From Streptomyces carpinensis (lineage in GTDB: Bacteria > Actinomycetota > Actinomycetes > Streptomycetales > Streptomycetaceae): a stretch of 52,988 nt of DNA. The notes under the pieces were generated by a model. That model was not told the origin of the DNA and searched no databases. It worked only from the letters and a program-made list of their open reading frames with translations. The position numbers and the translations under genes were made by a program. Within the stretch, counting starts at the first letter, position 1; each line of letters opens with the position of its first letter. The DNA lies in contig NZ_MUBM01000021.1 in assembly GCF_002154505.1 (NCBI RefSeq), positions 1-52,988 on the forward strand, read 5' to 3'. Shown piece by piece: positions 9,677 through 19,433 of this stretch.

Positions 9677-10396
9677 GTGACCTCACCGTTGACTCCACCA
9701 CCACCGCCGCATCGGCGGCCTTCGCAGGCCTCCCGGCCCGGCGAGGCCGCGCAGCCCCAGCAGCCCCCTCAGCCGGTGCCGGGCGCGCAGCCCGCGCACG
9801 GGCAGGCCTGGCAGATGCCGGCCGCAGGGGCAGGAGCGACGGGAACCGCGTACGGACAGGACGGCCCCGGGATGAAGACCGAAGTCCGGGAGGCCTCCGT
9901 GATCACGGTGGCCGTGGCGCTCGGCGGCGTGCTGCTGGGCCTGCTGTGGCTGTGGCTGGCACCGCGGGTGCCGCTGGTCGGGGACGTCACCGGGAACAGC
10001 TGGGTGGTCTATCTCAAGGACTCCGAGGGCGAGCAGGCGATCGGCGTGGACGGAACGTTCACGCTGCTGGCCCTGGCCTTCGGGGTGCTCAGCGCGGTGG
10101 CCGTGTTCCTGCTGCGGCGGCGCGGGGGAGTGCCGCTGGTGGTGGCGCTGGGTGTCGGCGGGCTGCTCGGGTCGCTGCTGGCGTGGCGCCTCGGGGTGTG
10201 GCTCGGACCCCAGCAGGACGTGATCGCGCACGCCAAGGCCGTGGGCAAGGGGGCGACGTTCTCGGCGCCGCTGAAGCTGGGGGCCAAGGGGGCGCTGCTC
10301 GCGTGGCCGGTGGCGGCGCTCGTGGTGCATCTCGGCATCACGGCACTGTTCGGGCCGCGGGATCCGGAGCCGTACGGGGAGTCTCCGGCGGCCTGA
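9677..10396 (+). CDS. DUF2567 family membrane protein
   Basis: A 239-residue protein. The first 70 residues are proline, glutamine and alanine rich (PPPPPH, QQPPQP) and look disordered and cytoplasmic. Four hydrophobic segments follow, near residues 75-95, 130-150, 158-182 and 205-225, matching DUF2567. The GTG at 9677 follows GACAGG, a weak ribosome site; no better start fits. It lies 34 nt after the permease gene and may be cotranscribed. Function unknown. Confidence 0.8.
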   Translation: MTSPLTPPPPPHRRPSQASRPGEAAQPQQPPQPVPGAQPAHGQAWQMPAAGAGATGTAYGQDGPGMKTEVREASVITVAVALGGVLLGLLWLWLAPRVPLVGDVTGNSWVVYLKDSEGEQAIGVDGTFTLLALAFGVLSAVAVFLLRRRGGVPLVVALGVGGLLGSLLAWRLGVWLGPQQDVIAHAKAVGKGATFSAPLKLGAKGALLAWPVAALVVHLGITALFGPRDPEPYGESPAA

Positions 10397-10448
10397 GGCC
10401 GTACCTCCCGGGTGTCGGGCACCGGGGGAGAGGCACGCCGGCCCGCGG

Positions 10449-10952
10449 TTACGAGGCCCGTCCGATCGGGGCCAGGACCGCCTCCGTCAGCTTCGCCAGG
10501 TCCTCCGGGGCCAGCTCGACCTCCAGGCCCCTGCGGCCCGCCGAGACGCAGATCGTGCGGTGGTTCGTGGCGGAGGCGTCGAGGACCGTGGGCAGCTTCT
10601 TGCGCTGGCCCAGGGGACTGATGCCGCCGCGCACGTAGCCCGTGGTGCGTTCGGCGAGCGCCGGGTCCGCCATCGCCGCGCGCTTGCCGCCCACCGCCGA
10701 CGCCAGGGCCTTCAGGTCCAGGGAGCCCGCGACCGGGACCACGGCCACCGTCAGCGAGCCGTCGACGTCCGCGACCAGCGTCTTGAACACCCGCTCCGGC
10801 GAGACGCCCATCGCCTCGGCCGCCTCCTCGCCGTAGGAGGGGTGGGAGGGGTCGTGGTCGTAGGAGTGGACGGTGTGGTCGACGCCCGCCGCGGTCAGGG
10901 CCACCGTCGCGGGGGTTCCCCCGTACTGCTGCTTCTTCGTCTTCTTCGCCAT
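10449..10952 (-). CDS. ybaK: YbaK-type Cys-tRNA(Pro)/Cys-tRNA(Cys) deacylase
   Basis: A 167-residue protein matching the usual size of YbaK. The family hydrolyses cysteine wrongly attached to tRNA(Pro). RVFKTLV holds the conserved lysine (K57), and GGISPLGQRKK lies at 109-119. A basic N-terminus (MAKKTKKQQ) precedes the domain. It lies 15 nt downstream of the Lon-domain gene and is probably cotranscribed with it. It is convergent with the DUF2567 gene. Confidence 0.92.
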   Translation of the reverse strand: MAKKTKKQQYGGTPATVALTAAGVDHTVHSYDHDPSHPSYGEEAAEAMGVSPERVFKTLVADVDGSLTVAVVPVAGSLDLKALASAVGGKRAAMADPALAERTTGYVRGGISPLGQRKKLPTVLDASATNHRTICVSAGRRGLEVELAPEDLAKLTEAVLAPIGRAS

Positions 10953-10967
10953 CCCGCCCTGCTCTCC

Positions 10968-11708
10968 TCAGTTGAAGCTCGTCGGCGCGCGTGTCAGGTC
11001 CTGCGCCGGCAACGACGGCAGACTACGGATGATCGCCGTCTCCGAGCGAAGCAGTTTCAGCTCGTCACGCAGGCGCGAGGAGGTGTCGGGCGCCTGGAGC
11101 AGGCGCTGCTTGGTCGGCGTGTCCAGCACCATCGCCGCCGCCACCAGGTACGACACCACACTCGGTTCGTCCGGCAGCTCGGCGCCCGTGGACAGGGACC
11201 GCTCCCGCGCGCCCGCCAGCCGTTTCTGGTACTGCCGGAAGGACCGCAGCACCCCCTGGGCCAGAGCGCCCGCCTCGTCGCCGGGCTCCTCGGTCAGCTC
11301 CTGGAGCTCCGCGGTGAGGAACGGCCCGGAGGAGTCCACCGACAGCAGCCGCACCCGGGTCGTGCCGGTCGCCAGCACCTCGAAGGTGCCGTCGGCCCGC
11401 TCCCGTATGGTCGCGGCGTCGGCCACGCAGCCCACGCCGTGGAACGCCCTGGCCGGGTCGGGGCCGAACCCGGCCGCGGGGCCGCGTTCGGGCCGGGCCG
11501 TCGGATCGGGCATGCCGGGGGCGCTCGGTGCCACCTCGTGGCCGTCGCGGATCGCCACGACGGCGAACCGGCGCGGTTCGTCCTCGGGCGTCTTCAGCAG
11601 GGCGCGCATCATGGCGCGATAGCGCTCCTCGAAGATGTTCAACGGGAGCACCAGCCCCGGGAACAGCACCGAGTTCAGCGGAAAGAGCGGGAGCCGGACG
11701 GTCGTCAC
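10968..11708 (-). CDS. Lon N-terminal (LON substrate-binding) domain protein
   Basis: A 246-residue protein. It opens with RLPLFPLNSVLFPGLVLPLNI at residues 5-25, the signature of the LON domain. IFEERYRAMMR follows, and VGCVADA appears in the middle. It has no AAA+ or protease domain, so it is a stand-alone LON protein and not Lon protease. Such proteins may bind unfolded or specific substrates, but the role is not established. It sits 45 nt downstream of the helical-repeat gene and 15 nt upstream of ybaK. Confidence 0.88.
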   Translation of the reverse strand: MTTVRLPLFPLNSVLFPGLVLPLNIFEERYRAMMRALLKTPEDEPRRFAVVAIRDGHEVAPSAPGMPDPTARPERGPAAGFGPDPARAFHGVGCVADAATIRERADGTFEVLATGTTRVRLLSVDSSGPFLTAELQELTEEPGDEAGALAQGVLRSFRQYQKRLAGARERSLSTGAELPDEPSVVSYLVAAAMVLDTPTKQRLLQAPDTSSRLRDELKLLRSETAIIRSLPSLPAQDLTRAPTSFN

Positions 11709-11753
11709 GGCGCAAAAGCCTAATGGTCGCGCGGACCGGCACGTCCGCCGCGC

Positions 11754-12740
11754 TCACTTTCGGGGGCGAGGGGACCGCTGTGCGAGCGGTGCCGCGTGCA
11801 CGTCGGCGCGCAGCTTGAGGAACAGGCCCAGCGGGTCGTCCGACACCCGGTCCCAGGGGAAGGACGTGGCGAACGGGCCGATGAGGCGCAGCTGGACACG
11901 GGCGTCCTCCCGGCGGTCGAGCCGGATCAGGACGTACGTCAGCAGGTTGCGGATCTCCGCCGGCCAGGGCGTGGCCGTGGGGAACCGGACGGAGAGCGCG
12001 ATGGCCCGGTCCGCCGCCGCGTCCAGCCGCTCGCGCGGCACCTCGGGCCCGCAGCCGTCGGTCAGGTAGGAGAAGGCGGCCCGCACGGGCAGGGCCTGCA
12101 CCAGCGAGTCGGCGGGGGCGTCCTGGGCGGCCCGGTCGGCGAAGTCGAAGCACTCGTGGTGGGAGCCGTGCCAGGAGGCGGCCAGATACCGCAGGGCCGC
12201 CACGTGGCAGCCGTAGTGGTGCGGGGCGCGGCGGACCGCGGCCTCCCACAGCTCCTCGAAGTAGGTGTGCCCGGCGCGGCTGCCGCGCGCGTGGTCCAGC
12301 GCGACCCGCCACGGCACCGGGTCCCGGTCGTCGGCGCGGGCGGCGGCCGTGATCAGCGGGCTTACCTCGCGCAGCAGCTCGGTCCGGCCCGGCGAGGGCC
12401 AGGCGCGGTCCACGGCGAGCTGGGCCGCGACCAGCAGCGCGTCCGGGTCGTGCGGGGCGGCGGCGCGCCAGGCGTCCAGCCACTGTGCGCGGGAGCGCGC
12501 GAACGCGGCCAGCCGCAGCGCGTACCGGTCGCGGTCCTCCCACCGGGCCCCCTGCCGGGTGGCGGCGAGCAGCTCGGCGGCGGGCCCGTAGGTGCCCTGG
12601 GCGGCCGCGACCAGCGCCGGGCCCAGCCGTTCGTCGGGCGCGTCGAGCAGCACCTCGTCGTCGGCGGGGAGTCCGGCGAGGGTATGGGGGGCGGTTCTTG
12701 CCATCCGGGTGGGGCGGATGAAGGGGGGCAGCAGAGCCAT
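11754..12740 (-). CDS. Hypothetical protein, alpha-helical repeat (TPR-like)
   Basis: A 328-residue protein from the ATG at 12740 (MALLPPFIRPTRMART). An in-frame ATG at 12752 would add four residues; neither start has a clear ribosome site. The sequence is rich in alanine, leucine and arginine with spaced tryptophans. Repeated helix pairs (RSRAQWLDAWRAAAPHDPDA, YFEELWEAAVRRAPHH) look TPR-like. No signal peptide or catalytic motif is seen. I do not recognise a named family. It is the first gene of a likely operon with the LON-domain gene and ybaK. Confidence 0.72.
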   Translation of the reverse strand: MALLPPFIRPTRMARTAPHTLAGLPADDEVLLDAPDERLGPALVAAAQGTYGPAAELLAATRQGARWEDRDRYALRLAAFARSRAQWLDAWRAAAPHDPDALLVAAQLAVDRAWPSPGRTELLREVSPLITAAARADDRDPVPWRVALDHARGSRAGHTYFEELWEAAVRRAPHHYGCHVAALRYLAASWHGSHHECFDFADRAAQDAPADSLVQALPVRAAFSYLTDGCGPEVPRERLDAAADRAIALSVRFPTATPWPAEIRNLLTYVLIRLDRREDARVQLRLIGPFATSFPWDRVSDDPLGLFLKLRADVHAAPLAQRSPRPRK

Positions 12741-12952
12741 GGTGCGGACCATTGAAAGTCCGCAGGTCGGGGGAGCGCCAGAGGGTGCGGGCACGCCGGG
12801 GAAAGTTGTACGCCGCCCGGTCAAGGTCGAGTAAAAAGATGAGACTTCAACAATGTCTCTCCCGGCGTCCGTGGCCACATCGGCCGCTCGGGACCCGCTG
12901 AACACGCCTGCCTCCGCCGCGGTGGCCGGGTGAGCTCCGCCGCGCGGCCGGG

Positions 12953-14530
12953 TCAGCTGCGCCGCAGCAGCCGGGTGGCGCCCGCCGCCACCGTCGTGGC
13001 CAGGGTCCATCCCAGCAGGACCAGCACCGCCGCCAGCCACTGCCAGCCGCCGGTCAGCTGCCACTGGCCGGCCTGGCCCAGGTCGACGACCGGCAGCAGC
13101 AGGTCCAGGGCGAACAGCGCGGGGTTCCACTGCGGGTGCTGACCGGGGGTGACCGGGGGATGGGCGGCGTGCGCGAAGGCGAGCGAGCCGGCCGCCCACA
13201 GCACCGCCATCCACACCGCGGCCCGGCCCGGCCGGTACCCGTAGGCCACGGCGCCGTCCTGGACGTACCCCCAGAGCTTGCCCGCCGGCGGCAGGGTCTC
13301 GCGGCGGCGGCGCTGCTTGGCGAGGAGCACCTCGCGCGCGTCCTCGTCCTCACCGGCCTCGCGCAGCACCGCGGCCAGTCGCTCGTACGGCTCCGGGTTG
13401 TACTCGGCGGTCGCCGCCGCCACCCAGTTCAGGCGCTCGACGAGCGGGAACGGGCCGCGCGGCACCAGGTTCTCGTAGACGAAGCCGCCCATGTGCAGAC
13501 CTCCCGGACCGGGCCAGCTGGTCGCCCGGTCGACGAGGGTGACGATCCGCGCGCCGGACAGCAGCACCTGGCCCCGCCGTGGCCGTTCCCCGAGGAAGCG
13601 CAGTTCGGGGGCCTGCATCCGGCGCAGCGACAGCACCTGCTCGTCGGTGAAGGAGAACCGGGCGCGGTCCAGGTCGACCGCGTCGCCGAACCGCCCGTCG
13701 TCCAGCCGCACCCCGCCCTGGCACTCGAAGTTCTCGATCCGCGTCCCGCGCGCCGGGGTCACCCCGCTCAGCAGGGTGCTGCCGACCCCGGCGGGCGTGA
13801 GGTACAGCGTGCGTTCCACGGTCAGCTGCGGGGCGTTCAGCGCCCACGGCGTGTACGGGCTGGCGAGCTTCGCACCGCGCAGGCTCAGTGACACGCCGAT
13901 CTTGGCGCCGCGCAGGCTCACCTCGCCGTGCGACCGGAGCAGCTCCGCCTGGAGGTCCTGGCCCACCGTCATCCCGTCCGCGGCGATCGACCGGCCGGTG
14001 CGGTCCCGGTGCACGATCGCCTGGTTGAGCAGCAGGTCCGTGCCGATGTGCGCGTCGGTGAGCCGTATCCCGCCCAGGAAACGGCAGCGGGGCAGGTGCA
14101 GGTCGCCCTCCGTGTGCACCCGGGCCGCCTCCAGCCGGGGCACCGAGCAGTCCACCAGCCGCACGGTCGTGAAGTGCGCCTCCGGCAGCCGGACCTCCTG
14201 CTCGAACCGGCAGCCCTTCAGCTCCACGTACGGCACCACCGTGCCCCCGGCCAGGTCCACGGTCCCCGCTATCCGCAGCCCGGTCAGCTTCAGTGACGAC
14301 ACCCGCCCGGCGAGCGCGGGCGGCCCGTCCAGCAGCAGCCAGCACACGACCCGCGCCCGGACCGTCCGCTCGGGCCCCCACGGACGCCCGCCGTGCGGAT
14401 CGTCCACCGCCGTGTCCCCGCTGCGCAGGTCGTACACGCTGCCGTTGCGGAAGGCCTGCCACATCCCGGCCTCGACGTCGGTCAGGTCGTCCGGCAGGTC
14501 CCCGGCGCGGCCGCCGGTCCCCTCGGTCAC
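12953..14530 (-). CDS. Membrane protein with long beta-type repeat domain
   Basis: A 525-residue protein. Residues about 70-330 form repeats of roughly 20 residues with alternating hydrophobic positions (LRIAGTVDLAGG, LHLPRCRFLGGIRLTDAHIG, VSLRGAKIGVSLSLRGAKL), like pentapeptide-repeat or bactofilin-like solenoids. The C-terminal part has about three hydrophobic segments (near 440-460, 472-487 and 500-520). The GTG start at 14530 has GAAGGGAAG just upstream. Relatives in Streptomyces are often labelled oxidoreductase, but I see no cofactor motif, so I do not support that. It is divergent from hisD. Confidence 0.75.
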   Translation of the reverse strand: MTEGTGGRAGDLPDDLTDVEAGMWQAFRNGSVYDLRSGDTAVDDPHGGRPWGPERTVRARVVCWLLLDGPPALAGRVSSLKLTGLRIAGTVDLAGGTVVPYVELKGCRFEQEVRLPEAHFTTVRLVDCSVPRLEAARVHTEGDLHLPRCRFLGGIRLTDAHIGTDLLLNQAIVHRDRTGRSIAADGMTVGQDLQAELLRSHGEVSLRGAKIGVSLSLRGAKLASPYTPWALNAPQLTVERTLYLTPAGVGSTLLSGVTPARGTRIENFECQGGVRLDDGRFGDAVDLDRARFSFTDEQVLSLRRMQAPELRFLGERPRRGQVLLSGARIVTLVDRATSWPGPGGLHMGGFVYENLVPRGPFPLVERLNWVAAATAEYNPEPYERLAAVLREAGEDEDAREVLLAKQRRRRETLPPAGKLWGYVQDGAVAYGYRPGRAAVWMAVLWAAGSLAFAHAAHPPVTPGQHPQWNPALFALDLLLPVVDLGQAGQWQLTGGWQWLAAVLVLLGWTLATTVAAGATRLLRRS

Positions 14531-14676
14531 GGATCTTCCCTTCTTCCCCAGCTACTCGTGGGTCAGGTCGTTTGTACAACCGGTGATGCCCGTTGCGTGA
14601 CGGTCTGAACGCGCAAGGTGAAGAGAGTCCTCCGCCGTGACGGCGGACGGCCGGAACGCGGCGGCCGCAAGGTTCC

Positions 14677-14719
14677 GTATCGGCCATTGACGCGACGTTC
14701 TGTATCAGCCATTGATACA
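14677..14719. promoter_or_regulatory. Operator-like repeats upstream of hisD
   Basis: TGTATCA-GCCAT-TGATACA (14701-14719) is a perfect 7-bp palindrome with a 5-nt centre. A related site, GTATCGGCCATTGA (14677-14690), lies 25 bp before GTATCAGCCATTGA (14702-14715) with one difference. The pair sits 41 nt before the hisD start, in the promoter region. The regulator is unknown. Confidence 0.6.
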
Positions 14720-14759
14720 GGCGGACGGGGCTCGTGTGCGGTCTGAGAGAATTGGAACC

Positions 14760-16085
14760 GTGATCTCCCGAATCGATCTGCGCGGCGACGCCCTTCCCGA
14801 GGGCCCCGCCCTGCGCGACCTGCTGCCCCGAGCCGACTTCGACGTCGCGGCCGCCCTGGAGAGGGTGCGTCCGATCTGCGAGGCCGTGCATCATCGTGGC
14901 GACGCGGCGCTGATCGACTTCGCCGAGAAGTTCGACGGAGTGCGCCTGGAATCGGTACGGGTTCCGGTCCAGGCCCTCAAGGACGCGCTGGAGCAGCTGG
15001 ACCCGGCCGTGCGCGCCGCCCTGGAGGAGTCCATCCGCCGCGCCCGCCTCGTCCACCGCGAGCAGCGCCGCGCCACGCACACCACCCAGGTCGTGCCCGG
15101 CGGAACGGTGACCGAGAAGTGGGTGCCGGTGGAGCGCGTCGGGCTGTACGCGCCCGGCGGCCGGTCGGTCTACCCCTCCTCTGTGGTCATGAACGTCGTG
15201 CCCGCCCAGGAAGCCGGTGTCGAGTCCATCGCGCTCGCCTCCCCGGCCCAGGCCGAGTTCGGCGGCCTGCCGCACCCGACGATCCTGGCCGCCTGCGCCC
15301 TGCTGGGCGTCGACGAGGTGTACGCCGCCGGCGGCGCGACCGCCGTCGCGATGTTCGCCCACGGCACCGAGTCCTGCCCGCCCGCGAACATGGTCACCGG
15401 CCCGGGCAACATCTGGGTCGCCGCCGCCAAGCGCTACTTCACGGGCAAGATCGGCATCGACGCCGAGGCCGGCCCGACCGAGATCGCGATCCTCGCCGAC
15501 TCCACGGCCGACCCGGTGCACGTCGCCTCCGACCTGATCAGCCAGGCCGAGCACGACCCGCTGGCCGCCGCCGTCCTCGTCACCGACTCCGTCGACCTCG
15601 CGGACGCGGTGGAGAAGGAGCTGGAGCCCCAGGTCGCGGCCACCAAGCACATCGAGGACCGGATCCGTCCGGCCCTGTCCGGCAAGCAGTCCGCGATCGT
15701 CCTGGTCGACGGCATCGACGAGGGCCTGCGCGTGGTCGACGCCTACGGCGCGGAGCACCTGGAGATCCAGACGGCCGATGCCGCGGCGGTCGCCGACCGC
15801 GTCCGCAACGCCGGTGCGATCTTCATCGGCCCGTGGGCGCCGGTCTCCCTCGGCGACTACGCGGCCGGCTCCAACCACGTGCTGCCCACCGGCGGCTGCG
15901 CCTGCCACTCCTCCGGCCTGTCCGTCCAGTCCTTCCTGCGCGGCATCCACGTCGTCGACTACACGAAGGACGCCCTGGCCGAGGTCGCCCACCATGTGGT
16001 GACGCTGGCGGAGGCGGAGGACCTGCCGGCGCACGGCGCGGCGGTCAAGGCCAGGTTCGGGTGGAAGGTACCGACGAGCAAGTGA
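14760..16085 (+). CDS. hisD: Histidinol dehydrogenase
   Basis: Catalyses the last two steps of histidine synthesis: two NAD-dependent oxidations of histidinol to histidine, using zinc. The 441 residues match the family length. Seen are VGLYAPGG near residue 128, [15 protein letters not shown] near 210, SQAEHDP near 260 with the Gln and His zinc ligands, and SNHVLPTGG near 372. I chose the GTG at 14760 ([10 protein letters not shown]), the conserved family start; an ATG at 14712 would add 16 unconserved residues. It is the first gene of the operon and overlaps hisC by 4 nt. Operator-like repeats lie just upstream. Confidence 0.96.
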   Translation: MISRIDLRGDALPEGPALRDLLPRADFDVAAALERVRPICEAVHHRGDAALIDFAEKFDGVRLESVRVPVQALKDALEQLDPAVRAALEESIRRARLVHREQRRATHTTQVVPGGTVTEKWVPVERVGLYAPGGRSVYPSSVVMNVVPAQEAGVESIALASPAQAEFGGLPHPTILAACALLGVDEVYAAGGATAVAMFAHGTESCPPANMVTGPGNIWVAAAKRYFTGKIGIDAEAGPTEIAILADSTADPVHVASDLISQAEHDPLAAAVLVTDSVDLADAVEKELEPQVAATKHIEDRIRPALSGKQSAIVLVDGIDEGLRVVDAYGAEHLEIQTADAAAVADRVRNAGAIFIGPWAPVSLGDYAAGSNHVLPTGGCACHSSGLSVQSFLRGIHVVDYTKDALAEVAHHVVTLAEAEDLPAHGAAVKARFGWKVPTSK

Positions 16086-17197
16086 GCTTCGGAATCGACG
16101 ATCTTCCCGTACGGGACGAGCTGCGCGGCAAGTCCCCCTACGGCGCGCCCCAGCTGGACGTCCCCGTACGGCTGAACACGAACGAGAACCCCTACCCGCT
16201 GCCGGAGCCGCTCGTCGAGCGGATCGCCGAGCGGGTACGCGAGGCGGCCCGCGGCCTGAACCGCTACCCGGACCGGGACGCGGTCGAGCTGCGCACCGAA
16301 CTCGCCAAGTACCTGACGAAGACCGGCGGCCACCGGGTCGGCGTGGAGAACGTCTGGGCGGCCAACGGCTCCAACGAGGTCATCCAGCAACTGCTGCAGG
16401 CCTTCGGCGGGCCGGGCCGCACCGCGATCGGCTTCGAGCCGTCGTACTCGATGCACGCGCTCATCGCGCGCGGCACGGGCACCGGCTGGATCTCCGGTCC
16501 GCGGGGCGAGGACTTCACGATCGACCTCCCCGCCGCCCGGCGGGCGATCGCGGAGCACAAGCCGGACGTGGTCTTCATCACCACCCCCAACAACCCCACC
16601 GGCAACGCGGTCGCGCCCGAGACGGTCCTCGCCCTGTACGAGGCCGCACAGGCGGCCAAGCCGTCCATGGTGATCGTCGACGAGGCGTACATCGAGTTCA
16701 GCCACGGCGCCTCGCTGCTGCCGCTGCTGGCGGGCCGGCCGTACCTCGTCGTCTCGCGCACCATGTCGAAGGCGTTCGGCGCCGCCGGCCTGCGCCTGGG
16801 CTACCTCGCCGCGCACCCGGCGGTCGTGGACGCCGTCCAGCTGGTGCGGCTGCCGTACCACCTGTCGGCGATCACCCAGGTCACCGCGCTGGCCGCCCTC
16901 GAGCACACCGACACGCTGCTGAAGTACGTCGAGCAGCTCAAGTGCGAGCGGGACCGGCTGGTGGCCGAGTTGCGGGCGATCGGCTACGCGGTCACCGAGT
17001 CGGACGCGAACTTCATACAGTTCGGACGGTTCACGGACGCCCAGGCGGCCTGGCGGCAGATCCTCGACCGGGGCGTCCTCGTCCGCGACAACGGCGTGCC
17101 GGGATGGCTGAGGGTCACCGCCGGCACCCCGGCCGAGAACGACGCGTTCCTCGATGCGGTACGCGATCTCAAGAAGGAACAGGAGCAGAGCGGATGA
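16082..17197 (+). CDS. hisC: Histidinol-phosphate aminotransferase
   Basis: A PLP-dependent fold type I aminotransferase that converts imidazole acetol phosphate to histidinol phosphate. The protein has 371 residues. The motif [11 protein letters not shown] is near residue 30, TTPNNPTGN near 165, [10 protein letters not shown] near 200, and the PLP lysine is K230 in SRTMSKAFG. The GTG start lies inside the hisD stop (GTGA overlap), and its own stop overlaps the hisB ATG, so translation is probably coupled through all three genes. Cytoplasmic. Confidence 0.96.
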   Translation: MSFGIDDLPVRDELRGKSPYGAPQLDVPVRLNTNENPYPLPEPLVERIAERVREAARGLNRYPDRDAVELRTELAKYLTKTGGHRVGVENVWAANGSNEVIQQLLQAFGGPGRTAIGFEPSYSMHALIARGTGTGWISGPRGEDFTIDLPAARRAIAEHKPDVVFITTPNNPTGNAVAPETVLALYEAAQAAKPSMVIVDEAYIEFSHGASLLPLLAGRPYLVVSRTMSKAFGAAGLRLGYLAAHPAVVDAVQLVRLPYHLSAITQVTALAALEHTDTLLKYVEQLKCERDRLVAELRAIGYAVTESDANFIQFGRFTDAQAAWRQILDRGVLVRDNGVPGWLRVTAGTPAENDAFLDAVRDLKKEQEQSG

Positions 17198-17796
17198 CTC
17201 GCGAGGGACGCCTTGGAAGGGTCGAGCGCACCACCAAGGAGACCTCCGTCCTGGTCGAGATCGACCTCGACGGCACCGGGAAGACCGACATCGCCACCGG
17301 TGTCGGCTTCTACGACCACATGCTCGACCAGCTCGGCAGGCACGGTCTGTTCGACCTGACCGTGAAGACCGACGGCGACCTGCACATCGACTCCCACCAC
17401 ACCATCGAGGACACCGCCCTCGCGCTCGGTGCCGCCTTCAGGCAGGCGCTCGGCGACAAGGTGGGCATCTACCGCTTCGGCAACTGCACGGTCCCGCTGG
17501 ACGAGTCCCTCGCCCAGGTCACCGTCGACCTCTCCGGCCGCCCCTACCTCGTGCACACCGAGCCCGAGAACATGGCGCCGATGATCGGCGAGTACGACAC
17601 GACCATGACCCGGCACATCCTGGAGTCCTTCGTCGCCCAGGCGCAGGTCGCGCTGCACGTGCACGTGCCCTACGGACGCAACGCCCACCACATCGTTGAG
17701 TGCCAGTTCAAGGCACTGGCACGGGCACTGCGCTACGCCAGCGAGCGGGACCCGCGCGCGGCGGGCATCCTCCCCTCGACGAAGGGCGCGCTGTGA
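17194..17796 (+). CDS. hisB: Imidazoleglycerol-phosphate dehydratase
   Basis: Dehydrates imidazole glycerol phosphate to imidazole acetol phosphate with manganese. The 200 residues are the monofunctional form without the HisN phosphatase domain of enterobacteria. Metal-binding motifs are [13 protein letters not shown] near residue 43, DSHHTIED near 68, and GRNAHHIVE near 160. The ATG overlaps the hisC stop by 4 nt (ATGA), and the preceding AGGAGCAGAG gives a good ribosome site. The stop overlaps the GTG of a possible 34-codon ORF. Confidence 0.96.
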   Translation: MTREGRLGRVERTTKETSVLVEIDLDGTGKTDIATGVGFYDHMLDQLGRHGLFDLTVKTDGDLHIDSHHTIEDTALALGAAFRQALGDKVGIYRFGNCTVPLDESLAQVTVDLSGRPYLVHTEPENMAPMIGEYDTTMTRHILESFVAQAQVALHVHVPYGRNAHHIVECQFKALARALRYASERDPRAAGILPSTKGAL

Positions 17797-17897
17797 GCGA
17801 CGCGCGCGCGGCCGCCGGGCCGCAGACGACGATGGCAGCACCTCTGCGCCGCGCGGGCGGAGAAGCGAACGAAGAATTGAACGGAGAAGCGCTGTGA
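17793..17897 (+). CDS. Possible 34-codon ORF bridging hisB and the small membrane gene
   Basis: A GTG at 17793 lies inside the hisB stop (GTGA overlap). The ORF ends at a TGA (17895-17897) lying inside the GTG of the next gene (again GTGA). The product would begin [13 protein letters not shown] and end NEELNGEAL. It is hydrophilic, with no motif. The double overlap would let ribosomes pass from hisB to the next gene without a gap. It may be only a linker; conservation has not been tested. GGAGAAG near its end also serves the next gene. Confidence 0.4.
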   Translation: MSDARAAAGPQTTMAAPLRRAGGEANEELNGEAL

Positions 17898-18058
17898 CCG
17901 GGCTGTCGACCCTGCTGATCGTCGTCGGCCTCTTCCTGGTCGGCGGCATCGTCTCCTTCGTCAAGCAGCAGATGCCGAGGAGCCTGATCGTGCTGCTGTC
18001 CATCGGCGCGGCGATGTGCCTCGTCGCGGGCGTGATGCGGCTGGAGGTGTGGAATTGA
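17894..18058 (+). CDS. 54-residue membrane protein inside the his operon
   Basis: Starts at GTG 17894 with GGAGAAG about 5 nt upstream. Its TGA overlaps the TTG of hisH. The product [20 protein letters not shown] has a hydrophobic helix at residues 4-20, a short basic turn (KQQMPR), and a second helix at about 28-47, so it is a two-helix hairpin. I do not recognise a family. It has no known role in histidine synthesis, but its embedding between hisB and hisH by overlaps makes coexpression near certain. Confidence 0.75.
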   Translation: MTGLSTLLIVVGLFLVGGIVSFVKQQMPRSLIVLLSIGAAMCLVAGVMRLEVWN

Positions 18059-18705
18059 GCAGCCCCGCCAAGGCCAAGAAGGTCGTCGTCTTCGACTACG
18101 GCTTCGGCAACGTCCGCTCCGCCGAGCGCGCCCTGGCCCGTACCGGTGCCGAGGTCGAGATCACCCGGGACTTCGACACGGCGATGAACGCCGACGGTCT
18201 GCTGGTGCCGGGCGTGGGCGCCTTCGCCGCCTGCATGCGCGGCCTGAAGGAGGCCCGCGGCGACTGGATCATCGACCGCCGGCTGTCCGGCGGGCGCCCG
18301 GTCATGGGCATCTGCGTCGGCATGCAGATCCTCTTCGCGCGCGGCATCGAGCACGGCGTGGAGGCCGAGGGCCTGGACGAGTGGCCGGGCACGGTCGCGC
18401 CCCTGGAGGCCGACGTGGTGCCGCACATGGGCTGGAACACCGTCGACGCCCCGGCCGACTCGGAGCTGTTCGCCGGCGTGGGCGGCGACGCCCGCTTCTA
18501 CTTCGTGCACTCCTACGCCGTGCACGACTGGCAGCTTCAGGCGCACCACCCGGCGATGCACGCCCCCAAGGTCACCTGGGCCACGCACGGCAAGCCCTTC
18601 GTGGCGGCCGTGGAGAACGGCGCCCTGTGGGCCACCCAGTTCCACCCCGAGAAGTCCGGCGACGCCGGAGCGCAGCTGCTGAACAACTGGATCGGAACCC
18701 TGTGA
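18055..18705 (+). CDS. hisH: Imidazole glycerol phosphate synthase, glutaminase subunit
   Basis: The glutamine amidotransferase that supplies ammonia to HisF. The 216 residues are a class I glutaminase: nucleophile C87 in [10 protein letters not shown], with histidine and glutamate in [10 protein letters not shown] near residue 190. I chose TTG 18055 because GGAGGTG ends 6 nt upstream and TTG overlaps the previous stop. A GTG at 18049 in the same frame is an alternative two codons longer but too close to the ribosome site. It is followed directly by priA with a 1-nt overlap. Confidence 0.93.
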   Translation: MSSPAKAKKVVVFDYGFGNVRSAERALARTGAEVEITRDFDTAMNADGLLVPGVGAFAACMRGLKEARGDWIIDRRLSGGRPVMGICVGMQILFARGIEHGVEAEGLDEWPGTVAPLEADVVPHMGWNTVDAPADSELFAGVGGDARFYFVHSYAVHDWQLQAHHPAMHAPKVTWATHGKPFVAAVENGALWATQFHPEKSGDAGAQLLNNWIGTL

Positions 18706-19433
18706 TGGCTTCGAAGCTCGAACTCCTCCCCGCCGTCGACGTCCGTGACGGCCAGGCCGTCCGTCTCGTGCACGGCGAGTCCGGGACCGAGACCTCCTAC
18801 GGCTCCCCGCTGGAGGCCGCGCTGGCCTGGCAGCGCTCGGGCGCCGAGTGGCTGCACCTGGTGGACCTGGACGCCGCGTTCGGTACCGGCGACAACCGGA
18901 AGCTGATCGCCGAGGTCGCCAAGGCGATGGACATCAAGGTGGAGCTGTCCGGCGGCATCCGCGACGACGACACCCTCGCCGCCGCCCTGGCCACCGGCTG
19001 CACCCGGGTCAACCTCGGCACGGCCGCCCTGGAGTCCCCCGAGTGGGTCGCCAAGGTCATCGCCGAGCACGGCGACAAGATCGCGGTCGGTCTCGACGTA
19101 CGCGGCACGACCCTGCGCGGCCGCGGCTGGACCCGCGACGGCGGCGACCTGTACGAGACGCTGGAGCGCCTGAACAAGGAGGGCTGCGCCCGCTACGTCG
19201 TCACCGACATCGCCAAGGACGGCACGCTTCAGGGCCCCAATCTGGAGCTGCTGAAGAACGTCTGCGCGGCCACCGACCGCCCGGTGGTGGCCTCCGGAGG
19301 CGTCTCGTCCCTCGACGACCTGCGGGCCATCGCCGACCTCGTCGCGCTCGGTGTCGAGGGGGCCATCGTCGGGAAGGCCCTGTACGCGGAGGCGTTCACT
19401 CTGGAAGAGGCCCTGGAGGCAGTGTCGTCATGA
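18705..19433 (+). CDS. priA: Bifunctional HisA/TrpF isomerase (PriA)
   Basis: A TIM-barrel isomerase of 242 residues. The HisA reaction isomerises ProFAR. In Streptomyces the same enzyme isomerises phosphoribosyl anthranilate (TrpF step). [15 protein letters not shown] at residues 7-21 and [15 protein letters not shown] near 165-180 hold the two catalytic aspartates. [12 protein letters not shown] and [13 protein letters not shown] are phosphate-binding loops. That it also serves tryptophan synthesis is established for the family in this genus; the absence of a trpF among the trp genes here agrees. The ATG overlaps the hisH stop by 1 nt (TGATG). Confidence 0.94.
   Translation: MASKLELLPAVDVRDGQAVRLVHGESGTETSYGSPLEAALAWQRSGAEWLHLVDLDAAFGTGDNRKLIAEVAKAMDIKVELSGGIRDDDTLAAALATGCTRVNLGTAALESPEWVAKVIAEHGDKIAVGLDVRGTTLRGRGWTRDGGDLYETLERLNKEGCARYVVTDIAKDGTLQGPNLELLKNVCAATDRPVVASGGVSSLDDLRAIADLVALGVEGAIVGKALYAEAFTLEEALEAVSS

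Noticed and set aside
12741..12952. Extension of the helical-repeat gene upstream (frame open to 13214)
   Set aside because: It would overlap the end of the neighbouring gene by about 260 nt, and the added residues are low-complexity. I found no confident promoter here either.
14712..14759. An earlier hisD start
   Set aside because: It would overlap the operator palindrome and add residues not typical of HisD.
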